Made by a program: the position numbers and the translations under genes. The notes beneath the pieces were generated by a model that worked only from the letters and a program-made list of their open reading frames with translations, had not been told where the DNA came from and made no database searches. 64,000 bases of DNA from CAVSUB01 sp963730995 (GTDB lineage Bacteria > Acidobacteriota > Vicinamibacteria > Vicinamibacterales > 2-12-FULL-66-21). The stretch lies in NCBI GenBank assembly GCA_963730995.1, contig CAVSUB010000013.1:682001-746000 (forward strand), in the 5' to 3' direction. Shown here one piece after another: positions 44,875 to 52,966 of this stretch. Within the stretch, counting starts at the first letter, position 1. Each line of letters starts with the position of its first letter.

Positions 44875-45465
44875 TCAGGCCGCAACTTCAACGCCCAGAC
44901 TCCGCGCGGCTGCAATCCACAGGCTCATCTTCGAATGCGGAATCGTCGCCAACAGTTCATCGAACTGAGGCAGACCGGTCGTGCCATACGCGCCGTCATG
45001 CGCGATGCGCAGCTCGCGAAGGCGCTCGAGGATCGGCTGGAGTTCATCGAATCGCGCCCCGAGCTGTTCGATCAGTTGTCGGTGAGCAGTCGAGACGAGG
45101 GCTGGCAGTTCATCCCGGATCTGCGATTGAATCGCAATACCGCGCTCCTGGATACGACGCACGGCCGCTTGTTCGACGGACGCGCGCTCACGCGTCGCCG
45201 CGATGTTCGCGTCCAGTTGCGTGAGCTGATGCTCATGTCCGGAGACCTGCTCGCCGGCCTGTGTCTCGCCCAGCAGAATGCCGACGCGCGCCTCTTCGAG
45301 GGCTGCTTTGACGGTGCGTCGCTCGTCCTCGAGTCGGGCGAGCTCGCTCACGGACGCTGCGGCAGTCTGCTCGAGGCGGCCCAGTTGCTCGAGGTGACGG
45401 AGCCAGTCCGGATGCTTGTCGAACGTCAGTGGAACTTCCGGAAGGGTTTTGCTTCGTTTGAACAT
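44875..45465 (-). CDS. Coiled-coil island protein
   Basis: 196 residues. A long helical heptad region lies between residues ~25 and 130: EQLGRLEQTAAASVSELARL, GHEHQLTQLDANIAATRERA, RRIQERGIAIQSQIRDELPA. A short globular C terminus follows (FDELLATIPHSKMSLWIAAA). It resembles scaffold or tail-accessory phage proteins in composition only. Confidence 0.6.
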   Translation of the reverse strand: MFKRSKTLPEVPLTFDKHPDWLRHLEQLGRLEQTAAASVSELARLEDERRTVKAALEEARVGILLGETQAGEQVSGHEHQLTQLDANIAATRERASVEQAAVRRIQERGIAIQSQIRDELPALVSTAHRQLIEQLGARFDELQPILERLRELRIAHDGAYGTTGLPQFDELLATIPHSKMSLWIAAARSLGVEVAA

Positions 45466-45572
45466 TGATTTGCTCGTGATTCGCCTGTGTTGTGGCCGGT
45501 TGATGTTCGATTAACGCGGGTTGGCCATAGCCGCGCGGTCTCGGTGGAGTTTGCCCGAAAGAGGCAGTCGTC

Positions 45573-45806
45573 TCAGCCGGCCGAGAGGGCAGCCCGATCC
45601 GCACGCAATCGCTCTATGAATTGACAATCCGAGCACAGCGCTCGTGGCTGCCCGTCTCGCGTTGACACGGACGGCGCCAGTTTGTGGCTACATGCCGCGC
45701 ACTTCGTCTTGTTCGCCCTGAGTTCAGCGACTGCCGTGCGAAGCGCTGGCGTCAGCGGACTGCTGTCTCGAAATGCCGTCGCCTGCTCAAATCGGTTCGT
45801 TCCCAT
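45573..45806 (-). CDS. Small zinc-binding protein
   Basis: 77 residues from the ATG at 45806. Two cysteine pairs, KTKCAACSHKL and ALCSDCQFIERL, form a likely zinc ribbon. The N-terminal part is helical. Unrecognised family. It lies between the metallopeptidase-like gene (17 bp upstream) and the coiled-coil gene. Confidence 0.55.
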   Translation of the reverse strand: MGTNRFEQATAFRDSSPLTPALRTAVAELRANKTKCAACSHKLAPSVSTRDGQPRALCSDCQFIERLRADRAALSAG

Positions 45807-45823
45807 ACCGTTCTCCCTGTTCA

Positions 45824-46528
45824 TTACTCGAGCCCGAGTTCAATGCGTCTGACGTGCGCAGCGCGGAAACCCGTCGGGCTGCACATAAAGTCGATCGTGT
45901 GTTGCTCCTCGGCCGTGGCGTACCATCGGTAGCTGCGCAATCCCTGCGTGAGGTTTTCATGACACAGTGGCGTCCAGACGAGCGCTCGATCGATGAACCA
46001 TGACCACGCCCTGATCTCGCACGCGACACAGAGCCGGTGACCCGTCAATCCGACCGTCGGCCGATGACTAGGTAGACACTTGTTGACGCAGTGCGCGATT
46101 TCGTGAACGCGGGTCGCGTAGGAAAACTCGCTCCTGATCGGAGGGCCGACAGCAATACGCAACTGCACCAGTGCGTACCCGCCACCTCGGCATGTCTCCC
46201 AGTCGCTCAGTTCGACACCGTGATCGCGGGCGAGCTTTGCGGCGTGCGCCCGCAGACGGTCGGCACCCGGTTGATCACGGGATTCGCGCTGCTTCTCCAA
46301 GTAGTCAAGCCACAGCGCCGCGCTTGGCCGCCGACCGTTTGTCGTGCGGCGGGTCTGCCGGTAACTGGCGATCAGTTGCTCGACAATGCGATCAGTGGCG
46401 GCCTCGATGGCCTTCTCCTGGTCGTCTCGCAACCGGAAACGATGCCTCTTCCGCAGGCGTTTGGTCACCTCGACTGAGAGATCAGCGCGCTGGGCGCGGA
46501 GTGCGAGTCCTACTGTGTCGATCGCCAT
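45824..46528 (-). CDS. HExxH metallopeptidase-like island protein
   Basis: 234 residues. The N-terminal 100 residues are basic and helical. The zincin motif is YATRVHEIAHCVN (His142, Glu143, His146), and a likely third ligand region follows in RLCVACEIRAWSWFIDRALV. Small zincins of this layout occur in mobile elements, for example ImmA-type repressor proteases and ArdC-type anti-restriction proteins. Neither can be assigned from this sequence; the length and the E-x-R-A-W helix are compatible with both. Confidence 0.55.
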   Translation of the reverse strand: MAIDTVGLALRAQRADLSVEVTKRLRKRHRFRLRDDQEKAIEAATDRIVEQLIASYRQTRRTTNGRRPSAALWLDYLEKQRESRDQPGADRLRAHAAKLARDHGVELSDWETCRGGGYALVQLRIAVGPPIRSEFSYATRVHEIAHCVNKCLPSHRPTVGLTGHRLCVACEIRAWSWFIDRALVWTPLCHENLTQGLRSYRWYATAEEQHTIDFMCSPTGFRAAHVRRIELGLE

Positions 46529-46536
46529 CGACTGTC

Positions 46537-46878
46537 TTAGACCGAGACCGCAGCGCCGGATCCGCCATCTGCGCTGACCATCTCCTGGATTGACTCGAGT
46601 GCGCTACTAAGCGTGTGCACTGTCCCTTGAAGGCTCGCGATATGCCGGCACTGCACGTCCCGCATGTCGCTGAGCGCCCGGATGTGATCGGCCTGGGCTT
46701 CAATTTGAAATGTTTGCGCTTTGATCCGGCCTTCTCTCGCTTCTAGACTTGCCTCGAGCGACGCTCGATGCCGCACCTCGCTCGCATGCAGCTCCAGCAG
46801 CTCTGAAACACGCGCTTCCAAAATCGCGAACGGTCCGCCGTTGTTCAGTGCCTGGTTGATGATGTCTTTGGGGTCCAA
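46537..46878 (-). CDS. Coiled-coil hypothetical protein
   Basis: 113 residues from a TTG at 46878, chosen because AGGAAAGGA immediately precedes it. The sequence is almost wholly helical: DPKDIINQALNNGGPFAILE, then RHRASLEASLEAREGRIKAQ and QIEAQADHIRALSDMRDVQC. It lies 8 bp before the metallopeptidase-like gene. No family recognised. Confidence 0.5.
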   Translation of the reverse strand: MDPKDIINQALNNGGPFAILEARVSELLELHASEVRHRASLEASLEAREGRIKAQTFQIEAQADHIRALSDMRDVQCRHIASLQGTVHTLSSALESIQEMVSADGGSGAAVSV

Positions 46879-46920
46879 TTCCTTTCCTCTCTTGCTGGCC
46901 CGACATGGCCGAGCCAAAAC

Positions 46921-47181
46921 TCAATCGTCTGTTTCCTCATCGAATTCCGCGAGCGCCCACGGACGGAAGTCAGATCCGTGCTCCCGTTCCCATTGAGCGA
47001 GCAACACGGCGCGATGCTCCCGCCAGAGCGCTTCGAGCTGGCCCGGCGCGTTCGGTCCCATCAGACGGAATGCAACCGTGCGCCCAGGCGTGCCGGCTGG
47101 CGCGAGCGCGCCGGTTCTCAGCAGATGGCTGACTGCCTCGGGCAGGGAATCGCACAGGGAGCGGCGTACTGAGGCCATCAC
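46921..47181 (-). CDS. Hypothetical island protein
   Basis: 86 residues. It has RRSLCDSLPEAVSHLLRTGA and QLEALWREHRAVLLAQWERE, ending with an acidic tail (WALAEFDEETDD). The ATG overlaps the previous stop (47178). Its end resembles that of the upstream neighbour (LWREHR... versus LLRTEHGDLL...), so the two may be distant relatives. Confidence 0.55.
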   Translation of the reverse strand: MMASVRRSLCDSLPEAVSHLLRTGALAPAGTPGRTVAFRLMGPNAPGQLEALWREHRAVLLAQWEREHGSDFRPWALAEFDEETDD

Positions 47182-47423
47182 CGAACCCCTCCGGGCGGTA
47201 CGATGCCGCGCCGTCTCGCTTCTGCTCGTAGCAGATCACCGTGTTCCGTCCGCAGGAGATCGATCTCTTCTGCCGACAGGCGATCCAGATCGAACTCGAG
47301 GAATTCGTCGTACGCGTAACCGGCCGCATGCAGAGCGCCGACGTCCTCAGCTCCCCGATGAATTCCGAGCAGGAAGTCAGTGACCTCGAGCGGCAGCGCC
47401 GCGTGCGTTCGTGTTCTCGCCAT
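47178..47423 (-). CDS. Hypothetical island protein
   Basis: 81 residues with ARTRTHAALPLEVTDFLLGI and YDEFLEFDLDRLSAEEIDLL. ATGA overlap with the next gene. It starts immediately after the true stop of the terminase-like gene, supporting a phage-packaging-style gene string. No family recognised. Confidence 0.55.
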   Translation of the reverse strand: MARTRTHAALPLEVTDFLLGIHRGAEDVGALHAAGYAYDEFLEFDLDRLSAEEIDLLRTEHGDLLRAEARRRGIVPPGGVR

Positions 47424-47838
47424 TCAGACCCGCCCCAGACGGAGTTCCGCCCACTGCGCGGCAAACTGCCGCAGTTCCCGATCGAGCGCCCGATGGAGCC
47501 CAGCGTTCTGACCGACTTTCTCGGCCTAACGCCCGCTTGAGTTGATCCGCGCGGTCGAGGCTCTCGAGCGCCAGCAACAACCGTCGGCCCTCGATCTCAT
47601 TGTCGAAGCGCCAGGTCGCCAACACCGCTGCCAGCCACGCCTGCGCGACATCCCCGAGCGCTGCGAGATCCTCCGGAGACGGCCGCCAGTCCAGATCCGC
47701 TGTCGGAGCGACCAACGCGTGGACATGTGCCGGCCGAGGACCATGCCGATCAGCCCGAAACGACCCGGCCAGGATGTGCTCTGCGGTCGATTTGCGGGGC
47801 CTTCCGGCCCCGGCCCGTGTTCCGCCCCTCCTACCCAT
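47424..47838 (-). CDS. Terminase-small-subunit-like protein (frameshifted)
   Basis: About 137 residues after deleting one base of the AAA at 47517-47519. The N terminus MGRRGGTRAGAGRPRKSTAE and GSFRADRHGPRP is like the P27-type phage terminase small subunit. The helical segments LAALGDVAQAWLAAVLATWR and LLLALESLDRADQLKRALG then join HRALDRELRQFAAQWAELRL. The corrected stop (47424-47426) sits just before the ATG of the next gene, which supports the repair. Terminase small subunits bind packaging sites; here no large subunit follows. Confidence 0.55.
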
Positions 47839-48046
47839 CGGCGCGCCTCTCAGATTGAAAATCTTTGAATTTGGTGACCATCAGATATCGCCCGCTCGCG
47901 TCCGATCCCGCGCAACGCTGAGAGGAATCCGCCTCGCCAGCTCTCGAGGCATACCCCCTTGCGTAAGTCGTCCGTGGGTGCGAATAAGCCCGCGTGGCTT
48001 CGCATCTGGAGGCGGCCACCTCTTTACCCAGTCCCGGGGGGGTCAT
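47831..48046 (-). CDS. Possible small coding region (frame uncertain)
   Basis: An ATG at 48046 overlaps the stop of the upstream gene (ATGA). As read, the frame gives a 71-residue Ser/Arg/Ala-rich chain. If one C of the seven-C run just after the start is removed, the frame becomes MTPRDWVKRWPPPDAKPRGL and ends at 47881 with RELARRIPLSVARDRTRAGD, which looks more like a real protein. Given the other homopolymer insertions here, the second reading is preferred, weakly. Confidence 0.3.
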   Translation of the reverse strand: MTPPGLGKEVAASRCEATRAYSHPRTTYARGYASRAGEADSSQRCAGSDASGRYLMVTKFKDFQSERRADG

Positions 48047-48306
48047 CGGCCGGCACCTCGGTCAACACCGAACCATCGGACGTGGTCCTGTACTTCGTCC
48101 TCGCGACGGAGTAACCGCTGGCGGCGTTCGGCCATGAGGGTGAACCCTTCACGGCTGGGTTGGAGCCACCAGCTCCATCCAGTTATACAATCCGCCCTCG
48201 CCGCACTTGCCACTCTCGCCGCACTATCCGCACTTGTCCTTATCGCTTCACTGCTCTGCGGAGAGTGAGAAGAGTGAGGAGAGTGAGAGTAGAGAGGAGA
48301 GTTCAT
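48043..48306 (-). CDS. Small island protein with S-H-S-P repeats
   Basis: 87 residues whose ATG overlaps the stop of the DUF3987-like gene (ATGA), and whose TGA overlaps the next ATG. The N terminus is a microsatellite-coded repeat (NSPLYSHSPHSSHSPQSSEA), followed by WSWWLQPSREGFTLMAERRQ. Unrecognised; the tight overlaps on both ends are the main support. Confidence 0.45.
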   Translation of the reverse strand: MNSPLYSHSPHSSHSPQSSEAIRTSADSAARVASAARADCITGWSWWLQPSREGFTLMAERRQRLLRREDEVQDHVRWFGVDRGAGR

Positions 48307-49710
48307 AGATCCACCCGGCTCCAATACTTGGTTGACGGTCCGCTCGGAGCCTGTTCGGTGTCCACCCGAATCTGGCCTCGATCCACGAGCGTGTCTTCGA
48401 TGGTGTCGAGCTGTCGCTTCTCCATATGGGCTCGCTTGGCGATGTCTCGCCGAAGAACCCTCTGTCCGCCCTTGCTGTTGAGGACCGCAAGACACCGTGT
48501 GGCGCGCCGCTCGAAATCGCTCTGCCCAACGTGCGCGGCGAATGCGTGGGCGTAGGTGCGCCAGCGGTTGGCGACTATCAGAGCGGCCTCGACATCGGCC
48601 GGTGTCACCAGCAGCGCGTGCTCCTGGATGGATTGCATCCGGCCGGCTGCGGCCAGCATCGCGAGCTTGAGCGCCATCGGCATGAGCCGTTGCAACATAA
48701 ACCTTCGTCGGCTCATCGGCGCTGGCGACAGCCTCCGACTCAAGCCGCTGGGCAAAGGCGTCTATCTGCCCGAGCGCATCGGCATGAAAGCGGACGGTGC
48801 GATCCCCGTCGGTGGCCCAACCATGAAGGCTCCGAAGCCAATGCACCAAGTCGTCACGATGCCGCTCGATGCCCAGGCTCACCTCGAAGAACGGACGCCT
48901 GGGAGGCTTGCCGTTTGGCCACACGACGGCAAAGCGGGGCATCAGGCCGCCAAGGACATCACCTTCGGCGAGTCTTTCGAAGACGGTCGGCGTGGCGCAG
49001 CCGGCAATCGTGAGATGGGGACGCTCGATTACCTCGACGTCCTCGCTCTTCTGGCCTTCCCTGCGTTTGGCTGCCCGGCGGATCGTGTAGTTCGTCCCGC
49101 CGTAGAGCGTCAGCCACAGGCCCTTGAGGCCGGCCATGTACGGCCGTTGCTCGATCTTGATCAACAGTTCGCCCAGCTCATCGACGTAAAACGTGGACGA
49201 CTTTCGCGGACGGGCGGCCATCTGTTCGGCGAATGCCTCGGGTGTAGAGGTTTCAGCCAGGATGCTACCTGGGAGCGCGCGCTCGTGAATGTCCTTGGAG
49301 GTTTCCTGTGCGCTGGACTTTCGGGCGGTCGTGCTGTCGCCTAGCTCGAGGACGTAGAGGTTGGTGCCGAGACCGTCGGGGTATGGTCCGAACTGCGCCC
49401 TGACGTTTGGCGTCGCTGCCGCGAGCAGGCAGAGCGCGTTGGCCTCGTGATACTCGAGGGCAGCGTCTGTCCGCTGCGCGGCATAGGCGACATACGAGCC
49501 GACGAAATGATCGTCATCGAACGCGGGGGCAAAGCAATACGGTGCAGGAGCTGCCACGACTTCGAGCGTTGGGGTCGGTGGATCCTGTTCTCCCGGCCTG
49601 TTAGTCGTCGGCCTGCTTTTGAGTGGCGGCCTTCTGACCGGCTGCCGATCCGCAAGCTCGCGCCCGATCTGTGTCGCCTCCTCGCGGATGAAGGCGTCGC
49701 TGAATCTCAC
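48303..49710 (-). CDS. DUF3987-like replication/ATPase protein (frameshifted)
   Basis: About 468 residues. LEYHEANALCLLAAATPNVR and LYVLELGDSTTARKSSAQET (a Walker-A-like GDSTTARKS) are followed by STFYVDELGELLIKIEQRPY, a Walker-B-like acidic segment, and LTIAGCATPTVFERLAEGDV. These match DUF3987 proteins, which accompany primase/helicase functions in phages and islands. The C-terminal part (KLAMLAAAGRMQSIQEHALL and a winged-helix-like VLRRDIAKRAHMEKRQLDTI) is in another frame. Deleting one base of the AAA at 48699-48701 rejoins them. GTG start 49710. The IS21 element begins 28 bp upstream. Confidence 0.65.
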
Positions 49711-49731
49711 GCCGCCCTCTCACAATGAACA

Positions 49732-49737
49732 CGATCG
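49732..49737. repeat. Target-site duplication of the IS21 element, left
   Basis: CGATCG immediately before the TG that begins the element. The same six bases follow its terminal CA at 52550-52555. Confidence 0.85.
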
Positions 49738-49829
49738 TGCGCATTCCACGCATCGTGATCAGCTGGTCCGCCGCATCGTGATCAGCCCGTCCAGGTCATC
49801 GTGATCAGTCGGACCGGGCATCGTGATCG
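49738..49829. repeat. IS21 left-end tandem repeats
   Basis: CATCGTGATCA occurs at 49751, 49774 and 49797 with a fourth variant (ending G) at 49820, each exactly 23 bp from the last. Such repeats are transposase-binding sites in IS21-type elements. Confidence 0.85.
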
Positions 49830-50035
49830 GAGCGAAGCGACGCTTGGGCGTCCGGCAGTGTACTGAGTCCTCAGCCTCCGTGACAAGGGATCCGGGTTCT
49901 TGTCTTCGTTCTGTCCGTACACACGATCGAGAATGGCGGTGGGCGCGGTGGGAAACCGCGCTCTGTGCGGTTTTCCAAAGACCTGTGGAAACCGGTCTGT
50001 GGTTTCCATGGGTCTGGCGGCGTCCACGGCCGGCC

Positions 50036-50785
50036 TCAATCCGCCGCGGGCTTCGGCGGCGGATCCGTCTTGCGTCGCGAGGGGCCGCCGAGCGCGAGCG
50101 GATGGGCCCGATGGACGAGTCGATCGAGGATCGCGTCGGCGACGGTCGGGTCCCCCAGATAGTCGTGCCAGCGCTCTCGTGGCAGCTGGCTCGTGATGAC
50201 GGTCGATCGCGCGCCATCGCGGTCCTCGAGGATCTCAAGCAGATCATGGCGGTGCCGATCAGTGACCGCGCCGAGGCCCCAGTCGTCGAGCACGAGGACG
50301 TCGACGCGCGCGAGCCGCGCGAGGAGGGCGATGTAGGAGCCGTCCGCGTGCGCGAGCGCGAGTTCAGCAAAGAAGCGCGGCAGCCGTCGATAGATCACAC
50401 GGTGCCCCTGGCGACAGGCCTGCTGCCCGAGGGCACAGGCCAGATAGGTCTTGCCGACCCCGGTGGCGCCGGTGATCAGGATGTTGTGGTGCTCGACAAT
50501 CCAGCGGCCCACCGCGAGCTGCCGGATCACGGCCCGATCCAAGCCGCGACGCGGGGTGTAGTCGAGATCTTCGAGACACGCGTGCGGGAGGCGCAGTTTC
50601 GCCTCCTTCAGCCGCCGCGTCAAGGCGCGGTTGTCGCGAAACAGCTGCTCGGCGTCGACGAGCATGCTGAAGCGCTCGTCGAAGCCGAGGGCGGACGTGC
50701 CGGCGTCCTGGTGCTGCGAGACGTAGGCATCGGCCATGGCGCTCAGGCGCAGGGCACGGAGTCGGTCACGGGTCATCAGCATCAT
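50036..50785 (-). CDS. istB: IS21 helper ATPase IstB
   Basis: 249 residues, AAA+ ATPase that assists the IstA transposase. It starts MMLMTRDRLRALRLSAMADA. Walker A is ILITGATGVGKTYLACALGQ and Walker B is DVLVLDDWGLGAVTDRHRHD, with TVITSQLPRERWHDYLGDPT as sensor region. The ATG overlaps the istA stop by four bases. Intact. Confidence 0.96.
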   Translation of the reverse strand: MMLMTRDRLRALRLSAMADAYVSQHQDAGTSALGFDERFSMLVDAEQLFRDNRALTRRLKEAKLRLPHACLEDLDYTPRRGLDRAVIRQLAVGRWIVEHHNILITGATGVGKTYLACALGQQACRQGHRVIYRRLPRFFAELALAHADGSYIALLARLARVDVLVLDDWGLGAVTDRHRHDLLEILEDRDGARSTVITSQLPRERWHDYLGDPTVADAILDRLVHRAHPLALGGPSRRKTDPPPKPAAD

Positions 50786-52371
50786 GAGGGCTCTCCTTCG
50801 TGGTAGTACGCCGGCCCACGGACGTTATCGTGTGTGAGGACGGGGCGCGCGTCCGGGGCCTCGAGCAGGAGCGGCTGGCGATCGAGGCCGTGTTTGAGCA
50901 TGGAATCGACGTGGCGATACGAGCGTGCCCCGACCGCGACCGCGCGGGCGCACGCGGCGTTGAGCCGCGTCGGGCCGTAGCGTTTCCCGAGGCGCAGCAG
51001 TCCCAGGCAGGATCGGTAGCCCTGCTCCGGGTGCGGACGACTCTCGAGAATCTGCTGCACGAGCCTCTCGGTCTCCGGGCCGATCGTGGCGCCCCAGCGC
51101 ACGAGCCGCGACGGGCTCCACTCCTGATGCGCGCGATGCGCTTTCGGCATGTGGTCGGCCACCGTGGTGTGTCGGCCCGCCACCGGGCTGCGCGTATGGA
51201 CCCAGATCCGCGTGCCGCGCTGGAAGATCTCGACGGTCGTGGCCGAGAGGCGCACGTCGAGCACCGCGTGCACGAGCGGATACGGCACCGAGTAATAGTG
51301 GCGATCGACCTCGATGTGGTAATCGATGTTGACGCGCGCCTGGAGCCAGTCCGCATGGACGAAGCGCTCGGCCGGCAGCGCCTGGAGGGCGGGGTGATCA
51401 AACTGCTCGAAGAGGTCGCGCCGCGTGCGGCCGCCGTAGCCCTTCATCGGGCGGGTATTCAGCGCGGTGAGCAGCTCGTGGATGCGGGTATTCAGCGCCT
51501 CGAGGCTGAAAAAGGTCTCGTGACGGAGCCGGGCCAGAATCCAGCGCTCGGCGACCTGCACGGCCACCTCGACCTTCGCTTTGTCCCGGGGTTTCGCGGG
51601 TCGCGCCGGAATGACGACGGTGTGATAGTGCTGCGCCCACTCGGCGTAGGTTCGCTGCACGCCCGGCTCGTACCGGCACGGCACCGTCACGCCGGTGCGC
51701 AATTGATCCGGTACCCACACCGCCGGCACGCCGCCAAAGTACTCGACGGCGTGGACGTGACTCGTGATCCAGTCCGCGCTCTGTTGCGTCCGGGTCGCTT
51801 CGGCGAAGGTGTAGTTCGACGCGCCGAGCACCGCGACGAACAATTCGACCGCGATCACGGCGCCCGTGGCGGCGTCGACGATCGTGGGCCGCATGCCGGC
51901 GTAGTCGACGAAGGCTTTCTCGCCGGCCTTGTGTACCTGGCGCATCGACAACCGCTGTCGGGCGCGCCAGGTACGATAGCGGTCACAAAACGCCGAGTAG
52001 CGGTACCCGGTTGGCTGTGCCGCGAGGTATTCGACGTGCAGGAGCTCCAGCGTGACGCCGGGCCGGTGGAGCTCGTGGTGGATCCAGGCCAGGTCCGGCT
52101 CTGGCCGGGTCCCGTCGATCTCCGCCGGCGTCGGGCCGTACAACGTGCGCTCCAGGGCGTCGTCGCTCAACTCCTCGACCGCCTCCCAGGTCAGCGCCCT
52201 GGCCCGAGCCCGGCCGATCGCCGCCGCCACCGCGCCGGGGCTGACGCCCAAGCTCCGCGCCGTTTCCCGGTGGCTGCGCTGAAGCACCCATTTCAGTCGC
52301 AGGATGTCTCGAATCTTTCGCATCGGCACGCGCTCCGTGGCCATTCGCTCCCTGTCTCCCCTGTGGGACAA
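50782..52371 (-). CDS. istA: IS21 transposase IstA
   Basis: 529 residues. An N-terminal helix-turn-helix (RSHRETARSLGVSPGAVAAA) is followed by a DDE integrase core: EKAFVDYAGMRPTIVDAATG (first Asp), GVPAVWVPDQLRTGV (second Asp), and PRDKAKVEVAVQVAERWILA (catalytic Glu). The C-terminal part holds HYYSVPYPLVHAVLDVRLSA, typical of IstA. Intact and coupled to istB. Confidence 0.96.
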   Translation of the reverse strand: MSHRGDRERMATERVPMRKIRDILRLKWVLQRSHRETARSLGVSPGAVAAAIGRARARALTWEAVEELSDDALERTLYGPTPAEIDGTRPEPDLAWIHHELHRPGVTLELLHVEYLAAQPTGYRYSAFCDRYRTWRARQRLSMRQVHKAGEKAFVDYAGMRPTIVDAATGAVIAVELFVAVLGASNYTFAEATRTQQSADWITSHVHAVEYFGGVPAVWVPDQLRTGVTVPCRYEPGVQRTYAEWAQHYHTVVIPARPAKPRDKAKVEVAVQVAERWILARLRHETFFSLEALNTRIHELLTALNTRPMKGYGGRTRRDLFEQFDHPALQALPAERFVHADWLQARVNIDYHIEVDRHYYSVPYPLVHAVLDVRLSATTVEIFQRGTRIWVHTRSPVAGRHTTVADHMPKAHRAHQEWSPSRLVRWGATIGPETERLVQQILESRPHPEQGYRSCLGLLRLGKRYGPTRLNAACARAVAVGARSYRHVDSMLKHGLDRQPLLLEAPDARPVLTHDNVRGPAYYHEGEPS

Positions 52372-52410
52372 AGAGCGAATGGTAGAGCCGATGCCCAGCG
52401 TCGCCCACGG

Positions 52411-52549
52411 TGATCACGACCCCTGGAACGCGGTGATCACGATGCGTGGAACAGGTGATCACGATGCCGTGGAATGAGTGATCACGATGGCGCGGAACAG
52501 GTGATCACGATGCGGCGGAATGACTGATCACGATGGCGTGGCGCGCGCA
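52411..52549. repeat. IS21 right-end tandem repeats
   Basis: Six copies of TGATCACGA(TG) start at 52411, 52434, 52456, 52479, 52502 and 52525, with period 22-23 bp. They are inverted relative to the left-end set. The element ends GCGCA at 52549. Confidence 0.85.
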
Positions 52550-52854
52550 CGATCGGTCAGCGCGGCGATCGCTATCGCCTGTTCGCGCAATTCTTCGCGG
52601 TGTCGGTTGATCGTTTCGCTCTTTGCTCTGAGTTGTGCGGTCAGGCTGGCCAGCATGTGCAGTGCGGCCCTCAACCACACGCTATAGGCGTCGCGTTGAT
52701 ATTCGAGATCAGCGATGCGCTCGCGTTGTTCGAGGTTTTCTTGCGTCAACGTCTCGATCGTAGCTCGCAGATTCGGATCGGTGAGGCGTCTGTGGTATCG
52801 TTTCCATGTCGATGCGCGTCCTCGCATCGGCAACCGAGCCGGCAGCGGAGCCAC
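52528..52854 (-). pseudogene. Coiled-coil island gene cut by the IS21 element
   Basis: About 108 residues, helical: NLRATIETLTQENLEQRERI, YQRDAYSVWLRAALHMLASL and RAKSETINRHREELREQAIA. The last residues (ARATPS and stop) are read from the IS end. Removing the IS and one target copy continues the frame as ALTDRVHCERAA and then TGA, which overlaps the GTG of the DUF3987-like gene. So only about seven codons were displaced. The start is uncertain. The protein may still fold. Confidence 0.6.
52550..52555. repeat. Target-site duplication of the IS21 element, right
   Basis: CGATCG directly after the terminal CA, identical to 49732-49737. Confidence 0.85.
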
Positions 52855-52966
52855 CCGCTGATCCGGCTCGCGCCGTGTCAGGCGACTTTCCTTTCGTCTT
52901 CCTTGCGGATTTCTTTGACGAGCGCAGCGACCAATGCCGCCACGAGCGCTCGACGCACTGCGTCAG

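Larger units (their letters stand above)
49738..52549 (-). mobile_element. IS21-family insertion sequence (2,812 bp)
   Basis: Contains intact istA and istB with a four-base overlap, multiple terminal repeats, TG...CA ends and a 6-bp target duplication CGATCG. The ends align as inverted repeats: TGCGC-(ATT)-CCACG-CATCGTGATCA on the left, and the complement of TGCGCG-CCACGC-CATCGTGATCA on the right. No frameshift is seen in either gene, so it may be active. It has interrupted the coiled-coil gene that ends at 52528. Confidence 0.93.

Noticed and set aside
48160..48300. Tandem CGCCGCACTTGCC/CGCCGCACTATCC units, considered as a CRISPR or iteron array
   Set aside because: Only two or three imperfect units, no spacers of uniform length, and the tract is explained by coding of the overlapping small gene.
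50800..52413. Long plus-strand frame opposite istA
   Set aside because: Shadow of the intact transposase gene on the minus strand.
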